Positions 34,439-42,550 of a stretch of DNA of 64,000 bases are shown here, piece by piece. The DNA is taken from the NCBI RefSeq assembly GCF_016755875.1, contig NZ_BNED01000005.1, positions 6,400,001-6,464,000 of the forward strand. The letters are read 5' to 3'. Each line of letters opens with the position of its first letter. Position 1 is the first letter of the stretch. This DNA comes from Streptomyces spororaveus (lineage in GTDB: Bacteria > Actinomycetota > Actinomycetes > Streptomycetales > Streptomycetaceae). A program made the position numbers and the translations under genes. The notes below the pieces were generated by a model, which did no database searches, had not been told where the DNA came from, and worked only from the letters and a program-made list of their open reading frames with translations.

Positions 34439-35752
34439 GTGGTGAGTACGCACGAAGGGCCGGCCGAAGAGCCGGCCGAAGACCCGTACCTGATCATCTC
34501 CTCCGACTGTCACGCGGGCCTGCCCACCGAGCGGTACCGGCCCTACCTGGACTCCCGTTTCCACCCTCAGTTCGACGACTTCCTCGGCGAACGCGACGCC
34601 CGCCGGGCCGAGGCCACCCGCCTCGGCGTCCGCAACGAGGCCTTCGCCGAGAAGTGGTTCCACGACCACGAGGAAGGCCTCAAGGGCGGCTGGGACACCG
34701 GGCAGCGCCTGAAGGAACTCGACGGCGACGGGGTGGCCGCCGAGGTCGTCTTCCCCGACGCGGACGCCGTCGACAGCCAGACCGCCGCCCCCTTCGGCGT
34801 CGGCCTGGGCCTCTCCGGCGACCAGGACCCCGAGCTCGGCATGGCGGGCGCGCAGGCGCACAACCGCTGGCTCGCGGAGTTCGTGGGGCAGAACCCGGAG
34901 CGGCACTGCGGAGTCGCCCTGCTGCCCGTCACGGGCGAGCCGAAGAAGGTGGTCGCCGAGATACACCGGGCCAAGGAGTCCGGGCTGGGCGCGCTGATGA
35001 TCCCCGCGATGTGGGTGGACAAGGCGCCCTACCACGACCGCCGCTACGACCCCGTCTGGGCGGCCGCCGCCGAGACGCAGATGCCGATCGTCACCCACTC
35101 CGGGTCCTCGCCGCGCCACGAGTACGGCGACCACCTGGGCATCTTCGTCTCCGAGGTCACCTGGTGGCCGGCCCGCCCGCTGTGGTTCCTGCTCTGGTCA
35201 GGGGTCTTCGAGCGCCACCCCGGCCTGAAGTTCGGCGTCGCCGAGGCCGGCTGCTGGTGGCTGCCGAACCAGCTGTGGTTCATGGACCGGCTCTACCTCG
35301 GCGCGCACGGCGGCAAGAAGCTCTCGCCGTTCGAGGAGCTGAAGCGGCCGCCCAGCGAGTACCTGGACCGCCAGGTGTTCATCTGCGCGACGAACACCAA
35401 GCGCAGGGAGCTCGCGCAGCGGTACGAGATCGGCGTGGACAACATCCTGTGGGGCTCGGACTTCCCGCACCCCGAGGGCACCTGGCCGAACACCCGGGCC
35501 TGGCTGAAGAACACCTTCCACGACATCCCGGTCGCCGAGACCCGCCGGATGCTCGGCCTCGCGGCGGCCGACGTCTTCGGCTTCGACACCGCGAAGCTGG
35601 CCCCGATCGCCCGCCGGATCGGCCCCACCCCGGCGGAACTCGGCCAGTCCCCGGACCAGGCGGCGGTGGAGGCCTCCTGGGCCCGTTCCCGGGAGGTGGG
35701 CCGCCACTGGCTCACGGACAACGACTTCCCGGTGCTGGGGGTGAACCCGTGA
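34439..35752 (+). CDS. Amidohydrolase-2 family protein (ACMSD-like), copy 1
   Basis: A 437-aa TIM-barrel metal hydrolase or decarboxylase of the amidohydrolase_2 group. ISSDCHAGLPTERYRPYLD replaces the usual HxH by DCHAG, and the later ligands are IVTHSGSSP (His) and LWGSDFPHPEG (Asp). Additional conserved blocks EVTWWPARPLWFLLWSGVFERHPGLKFGV and QVFICATNTKRREL occur. Two adjacent GTG codons (34439, 34442) could start it; GAGGGG lies 5-8 nt upstream. It pairs with a paralogue immediately downstream. Confidence 0.87.
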   Translation: MVSTHEGPAEEPAEDPYLIISSDCHAGLPTERYRPYLDSRFHPQFDDFLGERDARRAEATRLGVRNEAFAEKWFHDHEEGLKGGWDTGQRLKELDGDGVAAEVVFPDADAVDSQTAAPFGVGLGLSGDQDPELGMAGAQAHNRWLAEFVGQNPERHCGVALLPVTGEPKKVVAEIHRAKESGLGALMIPAMWVDKAPYHDRRYDPVWAAAAETQMPIVTHSGSSPRHEYGDHLGIFVSEVTWWPARPLWFLLWSGVFERHPGLKFGVAEAGCWWLPNQLWFMDRLYLGAHGGKKLSPFEELKRPPSEYLDRQVFICATNTKRRELAQRYEIGVDNILWGSDFPHPEGTWPNTRAWLKNTFHDIPVAETRRMLGLAAADVFGFDTAKLAPIARRIGPTPAELGQSPDQAAVEASWARSREVGRHWLTDNDFPVLGVNP

Positions 35753-36972
35753 CCTCCGAGGACCGCTACACGGTGATCTCGGCGGACTGCCACGCGGGCG
35801 CCGACCTGCTGGACTACAAGCCGTACCTGGCCAGGCGCCACCACGACGACTTCGACGCATGGGCCGCCACCTACGTGAACCCGTACGAGGACCTCCTCGC
35901 GGACACCGCCGACCGCAACTGGAACTCCGCGCGGCGCCTCGCGGAGCTGGAGGCCGACGGCATCGTCGCCGAGGTCGTCTTCCCCAACACCATCCCGCCG
36001 TTCTTCCCCAAGGCCTCCCTGATGGCCCAGCCGCCGACGGCCGCCGAGTACGAGATGCGCTGGGCCGGGCTGCAGGCCCACAACCGCTGGCTGGCGGACT
36101 TCTGCGCGGACGCGCCGGGGCGGCGGGCGGGGGTGGCGCAGATCCTGCTGAACGACGTGGACGCGGCGGTGGGCGAGATCCGCCGTGTGCGGGCGGCCGG
36201 GCTGACGGGCGGCATCCTGCTCCCGGGCGTCCCGCCCGGCTCCACCGTCCCCGAGCTGTACTCGGCGGTGTACGACCCCATCTGGGCCGTGTGCGACGAG
36301 CTGGACGTCCCGGTCAACCACCACGGCGGCTCGGCCTCACCGCCGCTCGGCGACGAACCGGCGGCCCGGGCCGTCTTCATGGTGGAGACGACCTGGTTCT
36401 CCCACCGAGCCCTGTGGCACCTCGTCTTCGGCGGGGCCTTCCGCCGTCACCCGGGGCTCAAGCTGGTCCTCACGGAGCAGGGCTCCGGGTGGATCCCCGG
36501 CGTGCTGGAGATGCTGGACTACTACCACGGCCGCCTGGTCGCGGCCTCGGCCACGGCCGAGTCCAAGTTCGGGGCGGGCCTGGCGGAGTCGATGGGCCGG
36601 GGCCCGAGCGAGGTCTGGCGGGACAACTGTTTCGTGGGAGCGAGCTTCATGCGCCCCCACGAGGTCCCGCTGCGGGAGCGGATCGGCCTCGACAAGATCA
36701 TGTGGGGCAGCGACTACCCCCACGACGAGGGCACCACCCCCTTCTCCCGCGAAGGCCTCCGCATCGCCTACGCGGGCCTCCCGCGCGAGGAGGTCGCGGC
36801 GATGGTCGGCGGCAACGCGGCCCGCGTGTACGGCTTCGACCTGGCCCTGCTGGACGCGGTCGCGGCGAAGCACGGCCCGCTGGTCGCGGAGATAGCGCAA
36901 CCGCTGACGGCCGTGCCCCCGGAGGCCACGAGCCCGGCCTTCGCCAAGGGCGGCTCGGTCCGCGTCTGGTGA
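35749..36972 (+). CDS. Amidohydrolase-2 family protein (ACMSD-like), copy 2
   Basis: A 407-aa paralogue of the preceding gene, with ISADCHAGADLLDYKPYLARRH, VPVNHHGGSA, TTWFSHRALWHLVFGGAFRRHPGLKLVLTEQG and MWGSDYPHDEG. GTG 35749 overlaps the previous stop as GTGA. The two copies share order of motifs but are well diverged, which suggests consecutive or alternative substrates rather than a recent duplication. The operon ends here with a strong terminator. Confidence 0.87.
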   Translation: MTSEDRYTVISADCHAGADLLDYKPYLARRHHDDFDAWAATYVNPYEDLLADTADRNWNSARRLAELEADGIVAEVVFPNTIPPFFPKASLMAQPPTAAEYEMRWAGLQAHNRWLADFCADAPGRRAGVAQILLNDVDAAVGEIRRVRAAGLTGGILLPGVPPGSTVPELYSAVYDPIWAVCDELDVPVNHHGGSASPPLGDEPAARAVFMVETTWFSHRALWHLVFGGAFRRHPGLKLVLTEQGSGWIPGVLEMLDYYHGRLVAASATAESKFGAGLAESMGRGPSEVWRDNCFVGASFMRPHEVPLRERIGLDKIMWGSDYPHDEGTTPFSREGLRIAYAGLPREEVAAMVGGNAARVYGFDLALLDAVAAKHGPLVAEIAQPLTAVPPEATSPAFAKGGSVRVW

Positions 36973-36980
36973 CACCGGCT

Positions 36981-37025
36981 CCCGCCGGGGCGGCTCGGTT
37001 CTCGTACACGAGCCGCCCCGGCGGG
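36981..37025 (+). terminator. Strong terminator of the ADC-SDR-amidohydrolase operon
   Basis: CCCGCCGGGGCGGCTCG pairs perfectly over 17 bp with CGAGCCGCCCCGGCGGG across an 11-nt loop, 8 nt after the stop codon. Confidence 0.85.
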
Positions 37026-37203
37026 ATGCCCTCCGCGCCGGTGAAGCGGCGCCGGACAAGGCGATCGCGACGTGCCCCGGCCCGGCCGGGGCTTCCCTCG
37101 TGCCCTGCCCTCGCCCCGGCCCGTAGGTCATCTCGCGAACCGCTGGTAACCCCGATGGATACCGATCGGTAACAACCCCTAGCGGCACCCCTGAGAGCGC
37201 CTC

Positions 37204-37209
37204 TATGGT
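37204..37209 (+). promoter_or_regulatory. -10 box for leaderless AGMO-like mRNA
   Basis: TATGGT followed by GCGGGAC (7 nt) and ATG 37217. No Shine-Dalgarno lies in between. This favours 37217, not the overlapping ATG 37205, as the start. Confidence 0.5.
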
Positions 37210-37216
37210 GCGGGAC

Positions 37217-38122
37217 ATGCCGAACCTGCCCGATGTCGTGCTGTGGTCCATACCTGCCTTCGTGCTGCTCACCGTCATCGAGGTGGTGAGCTACCGGCTC
37301 CATCCCGACGAGGACGCCGCCGGCTACGACACCAAGGACGCCGTCACGAGCGTCACCATGGGGCTCGGCAGCATCGGCTTCGACCTGCTCTGGAAGATCC
37401 CGGTCGTCGCCGTCTTCACCGCGGTCTACGAACTGACGCCGCTGCGCGTGCCGTTCCTGTGGTGGACCGCCCTGCTGATGCTGCTCGTCCAGGACTTCCT
37501 CTACTACTGGCAGCACCGCCTCCACCACGTCATCCGCATCCTGTGGGCCTGCCACGTGGTTCACCACAGCAGCAAGCGGTTCAACCTCACCACCGCCCTG
37601 CGCCAGCCCTGGACCAGCGCCACCACCTGGTGGTTCTACCTGCCGATGGTGGCCCTCGGCGTGCACCCGGCGGCGATCCCGTTCTGCTACGGACTCAACC
37701 TCCTCTACCAGTTCTGGGTCCACACCGAGCGCATCGGGAAGCTGCCGCGGCCCTACGAGTACGTCTTCAACACGCCCTCCCACCACCGCGTCCACCACGC
37801 CTCGCAGGGCGGCTACCTGGACCGCAACTTCGGCGGCATCCTGATCGTCTGGGACCGGATGTTCGGCTCCTGGGTGGGGGAGACGGACAAGCCCGTCTAC
37901 GGGCTCACCAAGAACATCGCCACCCACAACCCGCTGCGCGTGGCCACCCACGAGTACGCCGCCATCGCCCGCGACGTACGCGCCGCCGGGAACTGGCGCC
38001 AGCGGGCCGGACACGTCTTCCGCGGCCCCGGCTGGCAGCCCGCGCCCGCCGCGGCCACGGCCCCCACCGCGGACGCGGCCGCCGCCGAGACCCGGCCGTC
38101 CGTGCAGGAGACCACCGCGTGA
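37217..38122 (+). CDS. Fatty acid hydroxylase superfamily oxygenase, AGMO/TMEM195-like
   Basis: A 301-aa integral membrane di-iron oxygenase with about five helices. The eight-histidine pattern is intact: YYWQHRLHH (about residue 96-104), ACHVVHHSSKRFNLTTALRQ (about 112-131) and NTPSHHRVHHAS (about 184-195). The long match YQFWVHTERI, RVHH, GILIVWDRMFGSW and PVYGLTKNI fits alkylglycerol monooxygenase (TMEM195) better than sterol C5/C4 desaturases, from my recall of the human sequence. AGMO cleaves the ether bond of alkylglycerols by hydroxylating the alpha carbon. The last 30 residues are Ala/Thr-rich. Its stop overlaps the next gene. Confidence 0.85.
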   Translation: MPNLPDVVLWSIPAFVLLTVIEVVSYRLHPDEDAAGYDTKDAVTSVTMGLGSIGFDLLWKIPVVAVFTAVYELTPLRVPFLWWTALLMLLVQDFLYYWQHRLHHVIRILWACHVVHHSSKRFNLTTALRQPWTSATTWWFYLPMVALGVHPAAIPFCYGLNLLYQFWVHTERIGKLPRPYEYVFNTPSHHRVHHASQGGYLDRNFGGILIVWDRMFGSWVGETDKPVYGLTKNIATHNPLRVATHEYAAIARDVRAAGNWRQRAGHVFRGPGWQPAPAAATAPTADAAAAETRPSVQETTA

Positions 38123-38817
38123 GCACCGCCGACAGCACCGCCGAGTCCCCGGGCCGGCCCGCCCCCGCCTGGGCCGCGGACCGGACGCCCGTCGGCCGGT
38201 CGCGCCTCGGCCGCCTCGCCCTCCTGGCCTTCGCCGTGGCCGCCGCCGTCGACCTCGGCTCCCTGCTCGCCGGCTGGCACCTCGGGCACGTCATCGCCAA
38301 GCCGCTGCTGATGCCGCTGCTCGTGACCCACATGGCCACCCGCGGCGCGCCCCGCCTGCTGATCGCCGCCCTGCTGTTCGGCTGGGGCGGAGACCTGGCC
38401 CTGCTCTTCGACGCCGAGCCCGCCTTCCTCGTGGGCATGGGCTCCTTCGCCGCCGGGCACGTCTGCTACCTCGTCCTCTTCGGCAAGCGGCCCGCGAACC
38501 CGCTGGTCGGGGGCGCGTACCTGCTCGCCCTCCTCGGGACCGTCGCCCTGCTGTGGTCCGATCTGCCGGCCGACCTGCGGATCCCCGTGGCCGGCTACAG
38601 CCTGCTGCTCACCGCCATGGCGTTCCGCTCCAGCGCCCTCGGGCTGCGCGCCGGGGCCGGCGGCGCGCTGTTCCTGCTCTCCGACACCCTCATCGCCACC
38701 GGCGTCGCGGAATGGCCCCAGCTGCCCCGCCCTGACTTCTGGATCATGGCCACCTACCTGGCCGCCCAGTACCTGCTGGCCACTGGTACGCCCTCCCGGG
38801 AAGCAGGCGTACGGTAG
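38119..38817 (+). CDS. Lysoplasmalogenase family protein (YhhN/TMEM86-like)
   Basis: A 232-aa polytopic protein with about eight helices. The YhhN fold is recognisable from AKPLLMPLLVTHMA, LLFGWGGDLALLFDAEPAFLVGMGSFAAGHVCYLVLF and GALFLLSDTLIA, with the acidic pair D/D in helices thought to form the active site. Named relatives hydrolyse the vinyl-ether bond of lysoplasmalogens, releasing a fatty aldehyde. GTG 38119 overlaps the AGMO-like stop (GTGA), so translation is coupled. Confidence 0.87.
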   Translation: MSTADSTAESPGRPAPAWAADRTPVGRSRLGRLALLAFAVAAAVDLGSLLAGWHLGHVIAKPLLMPLLVTHMATRGAPRLLIAALLFGWGGDLALLFDAEPAFLVGMGSFAAGHVCYLVLFGKRPANPLVGGAYLLALLGTVALLWSDLPADLRIPVAGYSLLLTAMAFRSSALGLRAGAGGALFLLSDTLIATGVAEWPQLPRPDFWIMATYLAAQYLLATGTPSREAGVR

Positions 38818-38873
38818 GACGGTTCCACAGTCGTACAAGACTGAACGATCCCGATCCGGAGGACTGCACCACC

Positions 38874-39917
38874 ATGCGAGCCACCGTCATCCACGCCCCG
38901 CACGACATCCGCGTGGAGGAGGTGCCCGACGCTGCGATCCAGCGCCCCGAGGACGCCGTCGTCCGCGTCCTGCGTGCCTGTATCTGCGGCAGCGACCTGT
39001 GGGCCTACCGCGGCGAGGCCGCGCGGCAGCCCGGCCAGCGCATCGGCCACGAGTTCCTGGGCATCGTCGAGGAGACCGGCTCCGCCGTGTCCGGCCTGAG
39101 CGCCGGCGACCTCGTCGTCGCGCCCTTCATGTGGTCGGACGGCACCTGTGAGTACTGCAAGGAGGGCCTGTTCACCTCCTGCGACCACGGCGGATTCTGG
39201 GGCTCGGTCGGCCACGACGGGGGCCAGGGCGAGGCCGTCCGCGTTCCGCACGCCGACGGCACCCTGGTCAAGCTGCCCGCCGAGGCCGCCTCCGACGACC
39301 ACCTGCTGACCGGTCTGCTCGCGCTGTCCGACGTCATGGGCACCGGCCACCACGCGGCCCTCGGCGCGGGCGTGCGCCCGGGCTCCACGGTCGCCGTCGT
39401 CGGCGACGGCGCGGTCGGCCTGTGCGGCGTCCTCGCCGCCAAGCGCCTGGGCGCCGAGCGGATCATCGCCCTGGGCCGCCACGCCGTGCGCACGGACATC
39501 GCCAAGCTCTTCGGGGCCACCGATGTCGTCGCCGAGCGCGGCGAGGCCGCCGAGGCGGCCGTGCGCGAGCTCCTCGGCGGCCGGGGCGCGCAGGCGGTCA
39601 TCGAGGCGGTCGGCACGGAGCAGTCCATGCGCACCGCCGTGAACATCACCCGCGACGGCGGGGCCATCGGCTACGTCGGCGTCCCGCACGGGAGCGGCAC
39701 CGGCCTCGACCTCGGCGTCATGTTCGACCGCAACATCACGCTGCGCGGCGGTGTGGCACCGGTCCGCGCCTACATCCCGGAGCTGCTGGAGGACGTGCTC
39801 AGCGGCGCGATCGACCCGGCGCCGGTCTTCGACCGCGCCGTCTCCCTGGACGAGGTCCCGGACGGCTACCGGGCGATGGACGACCGCAGCGCACTCAAGG
39901 TCATGATCAAGCCCTGA
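38874..39917 (+). CDS. Zinc-dependent alcohol dehydrogenase (MDR family)
   Basis: A 347-aa medium-chain dehydrogenase. Catalytic zinc ligands are CICGSDLW (Cys), GHEFLG (His-Glu), and the structural-site region GTCEYCKEGLFTSCDHGG. The Rossmann fold reads VAVVGDGAVGLCGVLAAKRLGAERIIAL. A C-terminal DRAVSLDEVPDGYRAM is typical of threonine/butanediol-like or formaldehyde-dehydrogenase-like members. It starts 56 nt after the lysoplasmalogenase gene on the same strand; a GGAGGACTGCACCACC ribosome site precedes ATG 38874. It may handle the aldehyde or alcohol product of the two preceding enzymes. Confidence 0.9.
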   Translation: MRATVIHAPHDIRVEEVPDAAIQRPEDAVVRVLRACICGSDLWAYRGEAARQPGQRIGHEFLGIVEETGSAVSGLSAGDLVVAPFMWSDGTCEYCKEGLFTSCDHGGFWGSVGHDGGQGEAVRVPHADGTLVKLPAEAASDDHLLTGLLALSDVMGTGHHAALGAGVRPGSTVAVVGDGAVGLCGVLAAKRLGAERIIALGRHAVRTDIAKLFGATDVVAERGEAAEAAVRELLGGRGAQAVIEAVGTEQSMRTAVNITRDGGAIGYVGVPHGSGTGLDLGVMFDRNITLRGGVAPVRAYIPELLEDVLSGAIDPAPVFDRAVSLDEVPDGYRAMDDRSALKVMIKP

Positions 39918-39970
39918 CCTGCCGCAACCGGCCTGCGGTAGGCCCGCAGGCCGCACAGCGGACGAACGAG

Positions 39971-40013
39971 AGGACGGGCCGGCCGGGTGATCCCCGGCCG
40001 GCCCGTCCTTTTG
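39971..40013 (+). terminator. Strong rho-independent terminator
   Basis: AGGACGGGCCGGCCGGG pairs over 17 bp with CCCGGCCGGCCCGTCCT across loop TGATC, followed by TTTTGTC. It lies 53 nt after the alcohol dehydrogenase. Confidence 0.9.
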
Positions 40014-40426
40014 TCATGCCCGCCGGCGGGGCATCCACGGCTCCCGACCCTCCTGTCCTGCCGCCGCCCCTGCCGCCGCCGCCGCCCCTGCCGGCGGCGT
40101 CGGGGCCGTCCGGGTGGCACCGACCGACACGAACGGGCCGCGCCGGGCCCGCAGCCGCACGGCGCGGTCCGCGCTCTGGGAACGTGCGAGGGCGACCCGG
40201 TCTGCTCACCGGCCGTCACCGCCGTTCCGCCGGCCGCTCGACGGCCTTCTTCGCCGCCTTCACCGTGGCGTACGACGAACCGGTTCCCGAGGAATCAACG
40301 GGTGTTGAACCGTCCCGACGCGCCGTCCGTGCCGTTGACAGGGGGGATCGGCACCACCGGTCCCCCCACACGGAGGTTGTTTTGTCCGTCGTCCCCACCG
40401 CACCCGCGTCACAAGGAGAGCCCCCC
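40014..40426. other. Intergenic region before the DUF485-symporter operon
   Basis: 413 nt without a supported gene. It holds a short direct repeat (CCGCCGCCCCTG twice, about 40070-40092), an imperfect palindrome ATGCCCGCCGGCGGGGCAT near 40017, a TTGACA box at 40335-40340, and an 11-bp hairpin at 40341-40367. AAGGAGAG at about 40413 is the ribosome site of the next gene. Confidence 0.5.
40335..40367 (+). promoter_or_regulatory. TTGACA box and adjoining hairpin upstream of the symporter operon
   Basis: TTGACA is a consensus -35, but no matching -10 lies 16-18 nt downstream. Directly after it GGGGGGATCGG and CCGGTCCCCCC form an 11-bp stem (one G-T pair) with loop CACCA. The structure could be an operator or the beginning of a structured leader. 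Confidence 0.4.
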
Positions 40427-40792
40427 GTGACCACCGAAGCAGCGCCGCCGCCGGGCAGCGCGGGAACGCCACCGGCGGCCCCCACGGCCGATGACTACAC
40501 GAGCGTCCAGTACAGCGCGGAGTTCACCGAACTGCGCCGCTCCTACCGCTCCTTCGCCTTCCCGCTCACCGTGGCCTTCATCGCCTGGTACCTGCTCTAC
40601 GTCCTGCTGTCCAACTACGCGGGCGGCTTCATGGGGACCAAGCTCTTCGGCAACATCAACGTCGCCCTCGTGCTCGGCCTCGCCCAGTTCGCGACGACCT
40701 TCCTGATCGCCTGGCTCTACGCGCGGCACGCGGCCGCGAAGCTCGACCCCAAGGCCGAGGCCATCAAGGCGCGGATGGAGGCCGCCGAATGA
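40427..40792 (+). CDS. DUF485 membrane protein
   Basis: A 121-aa protein with a disordered Ala/Pro/Thr N-terminus, conserved TELRRSYRSFAFPLTVAFIAWYLLYVLLSNY (first helix) and LVLGLAQFATTFLIAWLYARHAA (second helix). DUF485 proteins are nearly always encoded next to acetate/solute:sodium symporters, as here, and are thought to assist them. GTG 40427 follows AAGGAGAG; the stop overlaps the symporter gene (ATGA). Confidence 0.88.
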   Translation: MTTEAAPPPGSAGTPPAAPTADDYTSVQYSAEFTELRRSYRSFAFPLTVAFIAWYLLYVLLSNYAGGFMGTKLFGNINVALVLGLAQFATTFLIAWLYARHAAAKLDPKAEAIKARMEAAE

Positions 40793-42417
40793 GCGGCACG
40801 CGGCACCTGACGACGCTCGCGGCGGGCGCCTCCGAGCACCGCCCGCTGATCATCACCCTGTTCGGGCTGTTCGTCGTCGCCACCCTGATCATCACCGTCT
40901 GGGCCGGCCGCCAGACGAAGGGAGCCGCCGACTTCTACGCGGGCGGCCGCCAGTTCACCGGCTTCCAGAACGGCCTCGCCATCTCCGGCGACTACATGTC
41001 GGCCGCGTCCTTCCTCGGCATCGCCGGAGCCATCGCCCTCTTCGGCTACGACGGCTTCCTCTACTCCATCGGCTTCCTCGTCGCCTGGCTGGTGGCCCTG
41101 CTGCTCGTCGCCGAGCCCCTGCGCAACTCCGGCCGCTACACGATGGGCGACGTCCTCGCGTACCGGATGCGCCAGCGGCCCGTCCGGACCGCCGCCGGCA
41201 CCTCCACCATCGTGGTCTCGATCTTCTACCTGCTCGCCCAGATGGCCGGCGCCGGCGTGCTCGTCTCGCTGCTCCTGGGGATCACCAGCGACGGCGGCAA
41301 GGTGGCCGTCGTCGCGCTGGTCGGCGTACTGATGATCGTCTACGTGACGATCGGCGGCATGAAGGGCACCACCTGGGTCCAGATGATCAAGGCGGTGCTG
41401 CTGATCGCGGGCGCCCTGCTGATCACCCTCCTGGTCCTGGTGAAGTTCAACTTCAACATCTCCGACTTGCTCGGCAAGGCCGCCGAGAACAGCGGACAGG
41501 GGGCGAAGTTCCTCGAGCCCGGCCTCAAGTACGGCAAGGACCCGACCACCAAGCTGGACTTCATCTCGCTCGGCCTGGCCCTCGTCCTCGGGACCGCCGG
41601 CCTGCCGCACATCCTGATCCGCTTCTACACGGTGCCCACCGCGCAGGCCGCCCGCAAGTCCGTCCTCTGGGCCACCGGCATCATCGGCGGCTTCTACCTG
41701 ATGACGATCGCCCTCGGCTTCGGCGCCGCGGCGCTGCTCAAGCGGGCCGACATCATCGCCTCCAACAAGGCCGGCAACACCGCCGCGCCGCTGCTCGCCC
41801 AGGCCGTCGGCGGTGGCCCGGACTCCACCGGCGGGGCCATCCTGCTCGCCGTGATCTCCGCGGTCGCCTTCGCCACCATCCTGGCCGTCGTCGCGGGCCT
41901 CACCCTCGCCTCCTCCTCGTCCTTCGCGCACGACCTGTACGTGAACGTGATCCGCAAGGGCAAGGCCACCGAGAAGGAGGAGATGCGCGCGGCCCGCTGG
42001 TCCACCGTGGTCATCGGAGCCGTCGCCATCGGCCTGGGCGCGCTGGCCCGCGACCTGAACGTGGCCGGCCTCGTCGCGCTCGCCTTCGCGGTCGCGGCCT
42101 CCGCGAACCTGCCGACGATCCTCTACAGCCTGTTCTGGAAGCGCTTCACCACCCGGGGCGCGCTCTGGTCCATCTACGGCGGACTGGTCTCGGCGGTCGG
42201 CCTGGTGCTGTTCTCCCCGGTCGTGTCGGGGAAGCCCACGTCCATGTTCAAGGACGCCGACTTCTTCTGGTTCCCGCTGGAGAACCCGGGGATCATCTCC
42301 ATCCCCCTCGGCTTCCTGCTGGGCTGGCTGGGAACGGTCCTCTCCAAGGAGGAGGCCGACCCCCGCAAGTTCGCCGAGCTGGAGGTACGCTCCCTCACCG
42401 GAACCGGGGCGCACTGA
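40789..42417 (+). CDS. actP: Cation acetate symporter (solute:sodium symporter family)
   Basis: A 542-aa permease with about 13 helices. The SSS signature is visible in [32 protein letters not shown] and [28 protein letters not shown], typical of ActP-type transporters of acetate, glycolate or pyruvate. ATG 40789 overlaps the DUF485 stop by 4 nt. The cytoplasmic tail is short. Terminated by the hairpin at 42436. Confidence 0.9.
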   Translation: [542 protein letters not shown]

Positions 42418-42435
42418 CACCATCCGAACACCCAG

Positions 42436-42471
42436 CGTGGCCGCGTGGTAGGTCCCTACGACGCGGCCACG
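42436..42471 (+). terminator. Terminator after actP
   Basis: CGTGGCCGCGTGGTAGG pairs with CCTACGACGCGGCCACG with one mismatch, 18 nt after the stop. Confidence 0.8.
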
Positions 42472-42550
42472 TCACGTCTCGTTCATTTGGGCACCTCTGG
42501 ATGACACAGCCGTCACGTAGTCTCGAAATAGAACGCGTGAAGTAGATCCA

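Noticed and set aside
32734..39917. A secondary-metabolite gene cluster
   Set aside because: There are no PKS, NRPS, terpene synthase or RiPP core genes; the set is better explained as two catabolic units with their own terminators.
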